From assembly GCF_029867415.1 (NCBI RefSeq), contig NC_081186.1:110920128-110984127 (forward strand): 64,000 bases of DNA, given 5' to 3'. This DNA comes from Vicia villosa (lineage: Eukaryota > Streptophyta > Magnoliopsida > Fabales > Fabaceae). Positions within the stretch are counted from its first letter, which is position 1, and each line of letters begins with the position of its first letter. Below are positions 35,428 to 47,145 of the stretch, piece after piece. The translations under genes and the position numbers were made by a program. The notes beneath the pieces were generated by a model. The model had not been told where the DNA came from. It worked only from the letters and a program-made list of their open reading frames with translations, and did not search any database.

Positions 35428-38400
35428 TTATAGGATCATTGAACATTAGAGGGGGAGTGAATGCACTCAAAAGGAGAAGAATTTCTTCTTTGATTAATAA
35501 AGGAAAAGTGGATATCTTCTTGGTTCAAGAAACTAAGATTACTAGTATGAATGATGTTCTTGCCCATAGTTTTTGGAGTCGTTCGGCTTTGGGGTACTCT
35601 TATTCTAATTCGTTGGGAAGATCGGGGGGCTTGCTCACTTTATGGAATAAGGATAATGTTGAAGTTTTGAATAGCTTTAAAGGAGATGGTTTTTTGGGGA
35701 TTAAAGTGCGGTGGAAGAATAACATTTATTATGTGGCGAATATTTACTCATCGTGTGATTTTGGTAAAAAGAAAATTTTGTGGAACGATTTACTTGCGGT
35801 GATGGAAAGATTCAAAGATGGAGAATGGGTTATGGGTGGAGATTTCAATGCCATTAAAAATGCTAGAGAGAGGAAAGGAATGGCGGTGGTGTACAATAAT
35901 AGGGAGGTGGCTCTTTTTGCGGATTTCGTCAATAAAACTTCTTTGGTGGATATTCCTTGCAAAGGGAAGAAATTTTCTTGGTTTAGCGGAGATGGTAAGT
36001 CTAAGAGTAGGATTGATCGATTTCTTTTATCTAGTTGTGTGGTTAACAAGTGGGAGGTTATTGGTCAATTCATTGGAGACCGGGACTTGTCGGACCATTG
36101 CCCAATTTGGTTGTTGTCGGATAAATCTAATTGGGGTCCTAAACCATTTAGATTTAATAATGAGTGGTTCTCTAATGATTCTTTTATTCCATTTATGGAG
36201 AAAGAGTGGAAAAGTTTGAAGGTTGGAGGAAGAGGAGATTTTGTGTTAAAAGAAAAGCTTAAACTTTTTAAAGAGAAACTCAAATGGTGGAATAAGGAGG
36301 TCTTTGGGAAGTTTGATTTGGGGATGGAGGAAGGAGTCCGGGATATCAATATCGCCGATGAGAAGTTGGATTCGGAAGATAATGCACATTTCAATGAGAA
36401 CCTTGAAAAGAGAAGGGAAGCGTGTTGTAGATTTTGGAAGAATTTGGGTATTAGAGAGAATATGCTTCTTCAAAAATCTAAATTGAATTGGATTCAAGAG
36501 GGAGATTCCAATAGTGGCTTTTTCCATAAGGTGATGAAAGAAAAAAGAAGGTGCAATCATATTGGGCCGATTTTCACTTCGGACGAAGTGGTAGATTCGG
36601 TGGAGGAAGTGAAAGAAGCGGTTTTTAATCACTTTGGAAATAATTTTATCGAATCGGAAGAGGATAGACCGGTGTTGGATGGTGTTTCTTTCAAATCCAT
36701 AAGTGTAGAGGAAGCGGCGGGGCTTGAAAAACCTTTTCTTGAAAGCGAGATAAAAGAGGCGGTTTGGGATTGTGGTGGGGATAAAAGTTCGGGGCCGGAT
36801 GGGTATTCTTTTCTTTTCTTAAAGAGGTGTTGGAATATTATTAAAGAAGACTTTATTAATTATTTTAACCATTTTTTTTAGGGAAGTTCTATTTCTAAGG
36901 CGGTTTCTTCCTCCTTCTTGACTTTGATTCCTAAGTCTAAAAATTCGTTGTGTTTGGACGACTATAGGCCAATTTGTTTGGTGAGGTGTATGTATAAAGT
37001 GGTGACTAAACTTTTGGCGGGTAGATTGAAAGGAGTGCTTAATTATATCATCTCTCCTTGTCAAAGTGCCTTTGTTCCCGGGAGACAATTTTTGGATGGA
37101 GTTTTAGTGGCAAACGAGGTGGTTGACTATGCTAGAAAAGAAGGGAAAAGTTGTATTCTTTTTAAAGTGGATTTTGAGAAAGCTTATGATAAAGTTAGTT
37201 GGAGTTTCCTTCGGTACATGTTTAAAAGGATGGGGTTTGGTGATAAATGGATGGAATTATTGGTGTTCAAAAGTATTATGTCGATGCTTGTTAACGGGAG
37301 TCCAACAAAAGAGTTTATTGTTCAAAGAAGATTGAGACAAGGCGATCCCCTTTCTCCATTTCTTTTTGTGCTAGTAGCGGAAGGTCTTACAGGTCTTGTT
37401 AGAAAATCTATTGAAGTGGGGGAATTCCAAAGTTTTGCCATTAAGGACTCTTGCAAGGTGGACATCCTCCAATTTGCGGATGATACCTTAATTGCGGGTG
37501 GCGGTAATTGGAAACATGTTAGAGCAATCAAAGCGGTGCTTAGGGCTTTTGAAATTGTATCCGGTCTCGGTATTAACTTCCATAAAAGTAAGTTAATTGG
37601 TATTAATACTAATAATCTTTTTTTGGATGCGGTTTCTTACTTTCTTTCTTGCAAAAAGGAAGAGAGTAATTTTTATTTTCTAGGTATTCCGATTGGTTTC
37701 AATCCAAGGAAGGAAGCTACTTGGAATCCTCTTGTGTTAAAGTTGAAGAATCGATTGGAAGGGTGGAAGAATCGTTTCTTAAATTTGGGAGGTAGAATTA
37801 CTCTTTTGAATTCCGTTCTTAGTTCTTCAGCCATATTCACTATGTCTTTCTTCAAAATGCCGAGAGTTGTGGTCAAGAGGATGACTTCTATTCAAAATAA
37901 GTTTCTTTGGGTGGGTGTGGAGGGAAAAAGAAGAATTCATTGGGTTAAATGGGATGATGTAAATTTGCTGGTAGAGAAAGGGGGGTTAGGTGTGAAGAAC
38001 ATCTATTTATTCAATTTGGCTCTTCTTAACAAGTGGAGACGGATAATTCTTGAAGGGCATAATTCTTTGTGGTATAATGTGTTGAAGTCTCGGTACGGTG
38101 ATTTATCGTCGTTTATAATGGGAGGAGGTAAGGTTTGTAATATCTCTTCCTCTTTTTCCGTTTGGTGGAAGGATATAATAAAGTTGGGTTCTTCTACCTC
38201 TTCTTCTTTTTCTTCTCTTTCTTATGATCCCATAAAAGCTAATACTAGGTTCTTCGTTCACAATGGCTATAACACTCCGTTTTGGGAATCCATTTGGTTG
38301 GATGGTATTTCTTTGAAAGAAGAATTTCCGGATCTTTTCGAGGCTTCTAATTTGAAGAGTGTTTCGGTGGCGACGATGGGTGGTTGGAGGGATAATAGGT

Positions 38401-39152
38401 GGTGTTGGGGGGATTTAGGCATAAATGCGGGAGTGATGAGGGATGTTGGTTTCGGTAATATTTTGGAAGATTTGAAGGGCCGGTTGGAAGTTTTCGGGGG
38501 GTGGAAGGAAGGAAAGGATTCGGTTGCTTGGAGGGGCAATATGGAATCAATTTTTTCGATATCTTCGTGCTATAATTTTTATGATCGTCTTCGAATTCCT
38601 TTCGGTCCGTCTAACAAGAGTGATGAAGCGTTTGGTTTTCTTTGGAAAATGGAAGTTCCATTCAAAATAAAGGCATTCGGTTGGAGACTTTTCCGAAATC
38701 GGCTTCCCACAAAAGATCTTTTGTTGTCTAGAGGTATGCCTTTGTCTCTTGATAATTTAAATTGTGTTTTGTGTGGGAATTGTGTGGAGAACATGAAGCA
38801 TTTATTTTTTAGTTGTTCGGTGGTTAAGAAGGTTTGGAGGGGGGTTGCTTTGTGGGTTGGAAAAGGGGACACCGGAGAGGAAGATGGATTGGAAAACTTT
38901 ATGAATTGGCACCGGTTCTTTCGTTTTAAAAGGGTGAAAGAGAGGAAGATAGGTGTTGTGTGGCTCGCCACTTCTTGGACCATTTGGTTGCTTAGGAATG
39001 GGGTGAGTTTCCAGAAGGATAAGTGGAGTATTAACGATACCGTTTGGAATATAATGATGCTTGTTTGGAGGTGGACTTTTTGTGGAAAAATTACTCATTC
39101 CAATTTTTCTTTTTACGAGTTCTCTAAGGATCCGTTGTTTTTCCTCTCGTAA
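35424..39152 (+). pseudogene. LINE 2 ORF2 (endonuclease-reverse transcriptase) with one stop
   Basis: ATG at 35424 overlaps the ORF1 stop as ATGA. The frame runs ~1240 codons with a single TAG at 36879-36881, after which the same frame continues. Endonuclease motifs: LNIRGG, VQETKI, GGDFNAI (~35838), RIDRFLLS and SDHCPIW (~36090). Reverse transcriptase: GPDGYSFLFLKRCW (~36795), DYRPICLVRCMYKV, SPCQSAFVPGRQ, FKVDFEKAYDKVSW, RLRQGDPLSPFLF and catalytic QFADDTLIAGG (~37470). The C-terminal zf-RVT has IKAFGWRLFRNRLPTKDL and CVLCGN (~38670-38790). Intact relatives nick target DNA and prime reverse transcription from it. The copy is nearly whole in ORF2 but cannot be autonomous. Confidence 0.88.
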
Positions 39153-39267
39153 GTTAATTTGGTTTGTAATTTTTTCTTTTGTCGGGTAGTATTCCCGTGT
39201 CCTCTTATAAAAGGTTTAGAGAACTCTTTGTTCTCTCTTCAATATATCTTGCTTATTGAAGAAAAAA

Positions 39268-39663
39268 ATTTAACAATTTATATTTATAGGATAGTTTGGA
39301 TTAAAATTAGTGTGTAATTATCTAAATAGCTTTGCATATTTATTACTATTTGGTAAACTTCATGATATTTTGAAGTTTTGTTGAATATAATCACATTATT
39401 TAATATCAAGTCACTTTTTATATTAATTTTTTTTAAAAATATTTAAAATGAGTTTGTGGCTTATGATTCTAATATCTATATATGAAGAAAAAAAAACATT
39501 ATATCACAAAATCCAAATAATTGTTGTAACACCTCAAATCTCGAATATGATATTGTTTATAAATAGCACATCCATAATATAAACTGCTGAATACATACGA
39601 TAGTGCATAAATGACATAAGTATAAGCTATATAATAAATGTGTCTATTTTTGTTGAGGCATGT
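39268..39663. other. Spacer and left flank of the Ogre insertion
   Basis: Matches 19799-20200 (copy C), then jumps near 39642 to sequence equivalent to ~20965, so ~760 bp of the gypsy relict were lost here. The last five bases (39659-39663, CATGT) are the Ogre target duplication. Confidence 0.7.
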
Positions 39664-42600
39664 TGTCATACCCCAAATTTGCCCTACCCCTTTACTTCTA
39701 ACTGGCTTAGGCTTTGCATTCATGTACATACATCACTTAGGCCATAATCCATACCTATGCATGCATATCATTGGTATCAATCAAAGACTAGCAAGAAAGA
39801 GCTTTTATGACAAGGAATTTCCTACCAAATGTGAGGATCTGAGGTGATTATGTGGCTTTGTTTTCATTGAAGTCTTCCTGGATTAGGGTTCTTCTCAACT
39901 CAAGGCATTGGTGGGAGTGGACAAGCTTGTAATTCATCTGGTTATCCTGAACTAGGGTTTCTTGACCGAAGTCAACGCAGTTGACTTTTTGGTCGAATAC
40001 ATTGATCAAGAGCTGATTTTATGAGAAGGAATAGCATGACGCTTGTGTGGAAGTGTTCAGTTGATTTCCATTGGTCAGAAGTGGATTAATCGGGAATTTC
40101 ATAAAGATCGGAGAAAGATCGGAACAGTTGACTTTTGGGTCAAAATCGGAAGAATTATTCAAATATTGACTTTTGGTGGAAAGTCGGTCGAGAAAAGTCA
40201 AAGAATGAATAAAATCGGGAGTTTGACAAAAGTTGCCAAAAATAGGAAAAAAATAACAAAAAAGGAAAGGTTTCAACACTTAGGAAAATTTTGGCATCTT
40301 AGAAGCTTGGCAAGCAGTCCACTTCACTATCAATTTACACGTGGCAAATGACATCTTTTGAAGAAATTTCCAACATCAAAGTTGTTCCTCTCATGGAGGA
40401 GAACAACTTTGTAGTTGGACACTTTTTAATTTGAAGATTGTATGAAGAGTTAATTTGGTTTGAAGTTCCTGAAAATCCATTCAGCTTAAGTCATGATCCA
40501 AGTCACAAGCCAAGTCATGACCTGGCATTTCATCAAGCACGTGGTATGCCAAATCTCAAGCTAATGTTAGAGCTCTACAAAAATGCCATGGGAGCAAACT
40601 TGGTATGCTTCCATTCTTTGCCATGTCCTCTATGTAAGGAAACAAGATTTGAGTCATTTGGTTGAATATTGAATCATTTATGAATTCTCAAAGTCAAGCC
40701 CTTGCCATGTTTCACACTGCCAGAAGTGCAAGCCAAAATCCTGAGTCACGCGCGTGCTTTTCATCGAGCACGTTGTATGCTGACTTTGGGACTAATTTCA
40801 GAAAAATACAAAGGTCCATCAGGTGCAAACTTAGTATGCTTATGTTCACCTCCATGCCCTCTACACAACAAGACAATAATCATGGAATTTGATTAAGAAA
40901 AGAGTAAGATACAAGAGTCTAAAGTCATGCCCTTGAAGGTTGCATTTGGGAAGGCAACGGGCCAGGTCTTGCTGCGCGCGTGGATAGGCATCAATACAGT
41001 TGTGTACTTACACTTTCCAAGGCACATTTGAATGAGTTACAGACCTCTTCTCTCAATCTTTCCAACATGAAACTTGTCCCATCACATGCCCTCTTTAAAT
41101 TGATCATAAAATTGCAGCTAATGATAACTCATGGCCAAAGATACAAACTCATAAAGCTAGCTTCATGGATGCTCGTGTGGTAAGGTGTCAACATCAAATT
41201 CTGGCGCAGAATAATACTACAATACAACACACACCACCATAGCTACCATGTACACTCATGATATATAAGAAAACTCCTTCACAACACACGCGGACAATCA
41301 CACTTTTCTTTTTTCAGTTTCACACAACTCTCATCACTCTTTCCACTCTCACCCTCTTGATCTCTCACCTATCTCCACCATAACCGTTTTTCCAACCACC
41401 CTAACCACCACCGTAACAAACTTCAACAACCACTTCAGTTCACCTTCTCCAATCTCTATATCGATCCAGAGCTCCTTCACATCAATCTTCATCATCACGA
41501 TCATTGCACCACCGTCACCTACCTCTAATCAACACCACGCTCCAAAGTCAAGTATACCGTCCACTTTCAACGCCGTGGCTAGGAAGCTCAAAGAAGATTC
41601 GCCGCATACACGTCTCGCCTCTGAGGCTCTGAATTGCGTCATCACGAGCCATTATCACGTCCAAGGAACAAGAAGAGGACTGCACCGTTCGTGAAGCTCT
41701 CTCTCTCTTCGCTTTGCTCCAAGACTTTCCAGGTAAGCCTTAAATCCATCTAACTTCCAAAAAGCATGATAGATCATTAGCACCTGTTTATGGAGTTTGT
41801 GTGTTACGGTGTATGTGCATATGAACGATTCTTGTAGATCTTCGCCTTGCTCCAGATATGTGATGTTAATCTAGATTTGCTGGCGTTTTGTTACGATACT
41901 CTTTCTCTGCGTTTGAAAACGGTCCGATTCGTATGTATGGCGTGTGTTTTGGTGGATATTGCTCATGATAGGCTTTGTTTTTTGTCTCGGTTCATATGAT
42001 AGGGGTAGTTTTAGAGAAAATCATTGCTAGATCCGCGTTCAGGAGAAAAAAACGAGTTGATTGGTATCAGTTTCGAAAATTTATGGAAAAATGTCCGCCG
42101 CCGCCGCCGTGAGCCCTATCGGAGAAGGCGACCGGAGGCGGCACTCCGGCGTCTCTGTGTGTGCATGAGATTTTGCCTCTCTTTCCTACGTGGCACGATC
42201 TCATTCGGTGTCATTCCAAGCTTTTGGCTCTTTTATCTTTTACAATCATTTGGGCGAAGGCGTGGCAAGTGGTGATTGGTCTGTGAATTATTTTTGTCCT
42301 ATTATACTTAAATGCTGTTGTGACCAATTGATGTATAGTCGGTAGTATTCCCATGTCACGTTTTATAAATACCACATGATAATAAACCACCTGCAATATA
42401 ATAAAAAAGGGTAATAAAATGAAATGGATTGGTTTGTACGGTTGCTGGGCCACGAATTGTACTGGGCTTGTAACGTTTCTGAGTTACACCCCTGCGTTGC
42501 TTGTGCACACGCTGCCTTGCTTGGTCTGGGCCTTAGCGCTCTGGCTTTTCCCACCCCCTGAATCAGGCCCAGTTTCCTGCTTTAGCTAATTTTAGTTCAT

Positions 42601-44105
42601 TGTTAAAATACTATCACACCCCCTGCAGTTTAGACTCTTTTTTATTTTAATTTTGTTTTCTCTTACTTTTTAACTCATAATTCCTTTTACTCACATAAAA
42701 AAAGGCACAAAAATGATTTTAGATTTTTTTAGTTTGATTAAATAATGTTCATAATTTTTGTTGATTTTTGTTAATTTTGTCTTAATCCTTTTAATAGATC
42801 TTTTTTTCTTCACAATACTTGAATTTTCTTTGTATCGACATTTCTTCGTAAATAATTCTCTAATAGACTTAGGAATTAATTTTTAGTCTCGTTTTTTGTA
42901 TAGAATTAATAGATGTATGTGTGCTTGTGAGCATCATTTGTTTGCTATAATTCTCAATTTTATTTATCGCATATTGATTTTCCTTTACCTATCTCATGTA
43001 TAGTTTTCCTTAATAAATCGTATAGTTTTTTCATTTTAAATCCCTTGTATAGACAACTTAGACTAGAATTTAGATATAGTTCCCTATTGCATTCTTTTCA
43101 TTTCCAACTTTTAAAATACTTAATAAATATCGATGAAGATCATACCGCTACTATATTTCATAGTAGGAAAGAAATGATTGGGGTGTAGGCCCCGATGTAT
43201 GTTCTTTCCTACTTAGCGGAAAAGAAATGATTGAGGTGTGAAGCCTCGATGTATTTCTTAACCGTTATTTAGAGAAACGATTGTGGCGTAGGCCTCGATG
43301 TGCATTCTCTAAATATTCACAAAAGAACTCTTTTTGTATCTCCTTTACTTAACGGAAAAGAAATGATTGAGGTGTGAAACCTCGATGTATTTCTTAACCA
43401 TTATTTAGAGAAACGATTGTGGCGTAGGCCTCGATGTGCGTTCTCTAAATATGCAAAACAAAACTCTTTTTGGTATGATCTAAGTCACAAATTAAATCCC
43501 CTTAAAAAAACACCAACCAAAAAACACTTCAAAAAACCTAATAAATGTTCAGACTTAAAACAAAAGTGAGGAAGTGATGCGAGACCTTGTAGTGGGTTCT
43601 CGTCATCATGGAATTACCCTTAAAAGATACAAACCAATCTCTTTTTCTCCTTTCTAAGGGCAAGTTATCTCCGCTCCATTGCATCCTAGGTTGTCCCCTT
43701 ATGCAAGAGCGTGAGCGTTAACGCCGCCCAATTAAAAAACACAAAAACAAACAGAAAATCCTTAGCCGAGCTACGGTAACTCTGATTCCTGAAAAGGATA
43801 CGTAGGCAGCGGGGTAGGGCCCGTGCGAGTACAATTCTTCTTTTCCCTACATTTTGCATTCATTTCGCATTTAGACATAGACATAAGTACACACCCTTTA
43901 GATAGAAACAAACATAGGTGGATACCATCGAGTACGATGGGCGCGAGGGGTGCTAATACCTTCCCCTCGCGTAACCGACTCCCGTACCTTGATTCTCTGG
44001 TCGCAAGACCCTGTTCCTTCCTTTGTTAGGTTTCCTGATATTCCTTTCCCTTATGGGATAAATATATTGGTGGCGACTCTGTTCATTTTTCGCGAGCGTG
44101 CGACA
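39664..44105 (+). repeat. Ogre 5' LTR
   Basis: Starts TGTCATACCCC and ends GTGCGACA, 4442 bp. A TATA-like TATATAAG at 41262 suggests transcription start near 41295. A strong splice-donor-like CAG/GTAAGCC lies at 41733. Short open frames inside (for example 40438-40665) are repeated in the 3' LTR and look like chance. A GATTGAGGTGTGAAGCCTCG-type motif repeats at 43170-43450. Confidence 0.95.
41262..41269 (+). promoter_or_regulatory. Putative Ogre LTR TATA box
   Basis: TATATAAG, followed by a pyrimidine- and ACAC-rich leader. It is identically present in the 3' LTR (~58193). It is the best core promoter candidate in the LTR; not proven. Confidence 0.5.
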
Positions 44106-44107
44106 GC

Positions 44108-44124
44108 TGGCGACTCTGCTGGGG
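44108..44124 (+). other. Ogre primer binding site
   Basis: TGGCGACTCTGCTGGGG, two bases after the 5' LTR. Ogre elements are known to use a tRNA-Arg primer, and this motif is of that type. Confidence 0.82.
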
Positions 44125-44868
44125 ATCTTGCTAGACCTGTTGCTGGTCCATCCATAGCGAGTCGATCCTAGCCTGCGTTTGTTTGTTTATTTACTGGGTG
44201 TTTATTTGTTTTTATGTCTATACCTTGTATATATGTTTGCATGTTTATTTTTCTGCTTGCATATCATGTTTATTTCTGTTTGCACATCATGCATATGGAT
44301 TATATTCTGTGTTCCTTGGGGTCTTCTGTTCTGTTTTGCAGGTTGGGTGGGATGTTCTATGAGGTAAAAGGCCCAATACCCAGGCTATGAGTGCACTTTA
44401 GGTACCCTAGGATAGAGTGGGAGCATGGTTTGTCTCGAGGTGTACGTCTCGGGATGGATCATGTGACTACGAGCAGAGTAGTGGTTTCAAACGGAGGTAT
44501 TATCGTCACCCGCATCCGCGCTGTGATGATGCTTACCTTCGGGCGGACCGTATACTGCGTTTCATGACCTTACCCTGACCTAGATTCACCTGTGAGTGGG
44601 GAGGGATATACATGACAGGTACCGTTGGTGACTATTCTGTTCTGTTGGTGACTATTGTTCTTATGGCTGTGTGGCACATATGCCGAACCTTTGACCTTAT
44701 GACTTGTGATTCTGCTCAGAGACGACACAACAACTCTCTCATATTGGGAGAATCTCCATTGCATCATTTTCATCATAGCATATTTATTTTCCAAAGAAAA
44801 AAAGAAGAAAAGATGTAATAAAAAAGAAAAAAGAAAAAAAGAAAAAAGAAAATAGTATTATTTCTCAT
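44125..44868 (+). other. Ogre 5' leader
   Basis: Non-coding leader between PBS and ORF1. It contains a TTTTGCAGG acceptor-like site at ~44335 and an A/G-rich run (44800-44855) just before ORF1. No convincing frame. Confidence 0.6.
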
Positions 44869-44916
44869 ATGCATGCCATTTTTCAGGGTATCCGAGGTTA
44901 TTACTTTTCACCCAGG

Positions 44917-46773
44917 ATGGCTAACAACGTGACCGCTACCAGAGAAGCTACAAGGCGTACTCACACTTACAGTTTCCATCGCGAAGGCTTGATTCAGTTG
45001 GGGCAATTGGGTGGATTGATCACTGGTCATAATAAAACTGTGTTCACTGAGAATTACGGAAACATCTTGACTCTTTTGGACTCACACGTCGACGAATGGG
45101 GTTTATCTACTCTTCTTCAGTTCTATGATCCTGACTTGCGTTGTTTCACCTTCTCAGGCTATCAGTTGGCTCCCACTCTCGAGGAGTACTCTCACTTTCT
45201 CAATATCAAGGTTCAACACAAGGTTCCTTTCGTTTGTGTCCCAGAGAAACCGGATTTGGACAACATTGCCAACGCTCTTTATTTGAGCATAGAAGACGTC
45301 CTTGGGAATTGGAAGAAGAATGGTAACACCCATGGTTTCTATATGAGTTTCTTGGTTGAGAAGGCTCAAGAGTTGGCTAACAAAAAGATGTGGGAGGCTT
45401 TCAACGCCCTTCTGGCCGTTTTGATCTATGGGATCGTGATGTTCCCTAACATTCACAAGTTCGTTGATCTGGCCGCTATATGTCTTTTTGTGGATAAGAA
45501 TCCGGTCCCTACTTTGCTAGCCGATACGTACTATTCTGTCCACTCTCGATATGGGAAAGGAGGAGCCATAAGAAATTGTTTGCCGTTGTTATACACCTGG
45601 TTTAAGTCCCACCTACCTACAAGTGGTCCTTTCGTTACTTCTACTCAGAAATGGCATCAAAGGATCATGGGGCTTACTGGAAATGACATTGTCTGGTGTC
45701 CTACCGGGATGGACGTAGAGAAGGTTATAACTAGTTGTGGTGCTTTTGACAATGTTCCCCTCATAGGAACAAAAGGTGTTATCAATTATAATCCTAAGCT
45801 AGCGCTGCGTCAATTGGGTTTTGCACTTGAAAACAAGCCTTTGGACAAAGAGATATTTGAATCCGTTTGCTTTGAGAAGGGAACCGATCTAAAAGGTTTA
45901 GAAAAAGTGGTGAGTGCCTGGAATGACATCCATACAAGTAATCAGATTTCTCTGGGTGAAAAGAATGCCGTTGCCAAACAAGCCTACACGGATTGGGTTG
46001 AAAATAGAGTTAAAGATCGCTTGTTGCCTTTCCCGAAGGTTAACCCATTGTACGAGCAACCACCTAAGATTCCAATTGCCACTGTGCCTGCTGAGAAATG
46101 TACCCAGGTAGATATGGAAAACACCCAATTGCACAAAAGGAGATCGGATGTACGACCAAAACATTGTCTTATGGACCAGAAAAGGGTTGAGTTGACACAT
46201 GAGGCCAAGGTGCTGAAAGAAGGATCTTTGAGAGTTCAAAAGAGGGCTAGAACGGAAAAAGGTGAAAGAGATACTATTGTTATTGTCGAGGATCACCAGA
46301 AGATCCTAAAAAAGGCCATGAAAGAGGCAGAAGAGAAACTCAAGCGAGAGTACCGAGAAGACTTGAAAGCTTATAAGCTCAAGATAGAAAGGGATGCTAG
46401 AGTTGAAGTGAAGAATCTGAAAAAGAAACTGGAAGAAGAGACCACTAAAAGAATGGCAATTGAGACTCAACTGAAAGGAAGTCACCTCCGTAACGCTCGA
46501 CTAACAGAAGAAAATGCCAAGCTCAGAGATCGAATGATGGGTATGGAGGACGTATCTGAAAAGGATTATCTCCCAGAATGCAAAGGATGTGACGAACTCA
46601 GGGAGTGCTGCAAGAAGCTAGATGGGCATTTGTTTCGCAAAGATGAGGTGATTCAAAGCCTTCTTAAAGGAAGAGATCGAGAAGCAACCAAGAAACTGTT
46701 TGATGAAACTAAGAAGTGGAGCGACGAGCACTTCAGACAAGGAGGACCTTTGTTTTATATTCAGATGGATTGA
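44917..46773 (+). CDS. Ogre ORF1 protein, function unknown
   Basis: I favour the ATG at 44917 (MANNVTATREATRRTHTYSF), because the upstream in-frame ATG at 44869 is followed by a TTTTTCAG/G acceptor-like site; the product is then ~618 aa. The N-terminal ~370 residues (LLDSHVDEWGLSTLLQFYD, FSGYQLAPTLEEYSHFLNI, CLFVDKNPVPTLLADTYY) resemble the plant-mobile-domain-like protein encoded 5' of gag in Ogre elements. The C-terminal third is charged and strongly helical, with coiled-coil character (KKAMKEAEEKLKREYREDLK onwards) and a CKGCDELRECC cysteine cluster. Its role in the element is not established. The frame is uninterrupted, so the element may be intact. It precedes gag in the same orientation with a ~370-bp gap. 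Confidence 0.85.
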   Translation: MANNVTATREATRRTHTYSFHREGLIQLGQLGGLITGHNKTVFTENYGNILTLLDSHVDEWGLSTLLQFYDPDLRCFTFSGYQLAPTLEEYSHFLNIKVQHKVPFVCVPEKPDLDNIANALYLSIEDVLGNWKKNGNTHGFYMSFLVEKAQELANKKMWEAFNALLAVLIYGIVMFPNIHKFVDLAAICLFVDKNPVPTLLADTYYSVHSRYGKGGAIRNCLPLLYTWFKSHLPTSGPFVTSTQKWHQRIMGLTGNDIVWCPTGMDVEKVITSCGAFDNVPLIGTKGVINYNPKLALRQLGFALENKPLDKEIFESVCFEKGTDLKGLEKVVSAWNDIHTSNQISLGEKNAVAKQAYTDWVENRVKDRLLPFPKVNPLYEQPPKIPIATVPAEKCTQVDMENTQLHKRRSDVRPKHCLMDQKRVELTHEAKVLKEGSLRVQKRARTEKGERDTIVIVEDHQKILKKAMKEAEEKLKREYREDLKAYKLKIERDARVEVKNLKKKLEEETTKRMAIETQLKGSHLRNARLTEENAKLRDRMMGMEDVSEKDYLPECKGCDELRECCKKLDGHLFRKDEVIQSLLKGRDREATKKLFDETKKWSDEHFRQGGPLFYIQMD

Positions 46774-47145
46774 TGTTTGAGTCTGTATGTTTCGACCACC
46801 ACCAGACTTGTTGGATGGGGTCTTTTATTTCCCTTGTTGAACTATCTTGTCAATGTATGGCTTGCCCAAGTTTAAATTTCTTGTTATGAAAAGAACTAGT
46901 TTCTCTTGACACTTATCTTTTGTCACATTGTTAGCTATTCTGGATCAATATTAAATCTTGGATACTCTGAAAATGGCACATCACGTCATACGCACACATG
47001 CACTCATACATTCACATTATCACATTGCATTTTTCAGGTTATTGTACAAGAAACTAATTGGGGTCCCTTTCAGCAACAGATTTCTTTTCCGACGACGAAG
47101 CTGACTTTCTTACATCCTTACCGTACCCGGAGCAACGAGAGACTC

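Larger units (their letters stand above)
33758..39267 (+). mobile_element. L1-type LINE 2, 5' truncated, largely open
   Basis: Begins inside ORF1 (after where the RRM would be) and ends at an A-rich tail TTGAAGAAAAAAA at ~39260. The duplicated spacer is split as AATTTAA at its left and AAATTTAACAATTT at its right. The likely target duplication is therefore short and A/T-only (AATTTAA-like) and cannot be delimited exactly. The element lies at nearly the same spacer position where the MULE inserted in copy C. Confidence 0.87.

Noticed and set aside
40438..42275. Several open frames of 60-100 codons inside the Ogre 5' LTR, repeated at 57369-59206
   Set aside because: They exist twice only because the LTR exists twice. 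They lack domains and overlap untranslated LTR functions, and I treat them as chance frames.
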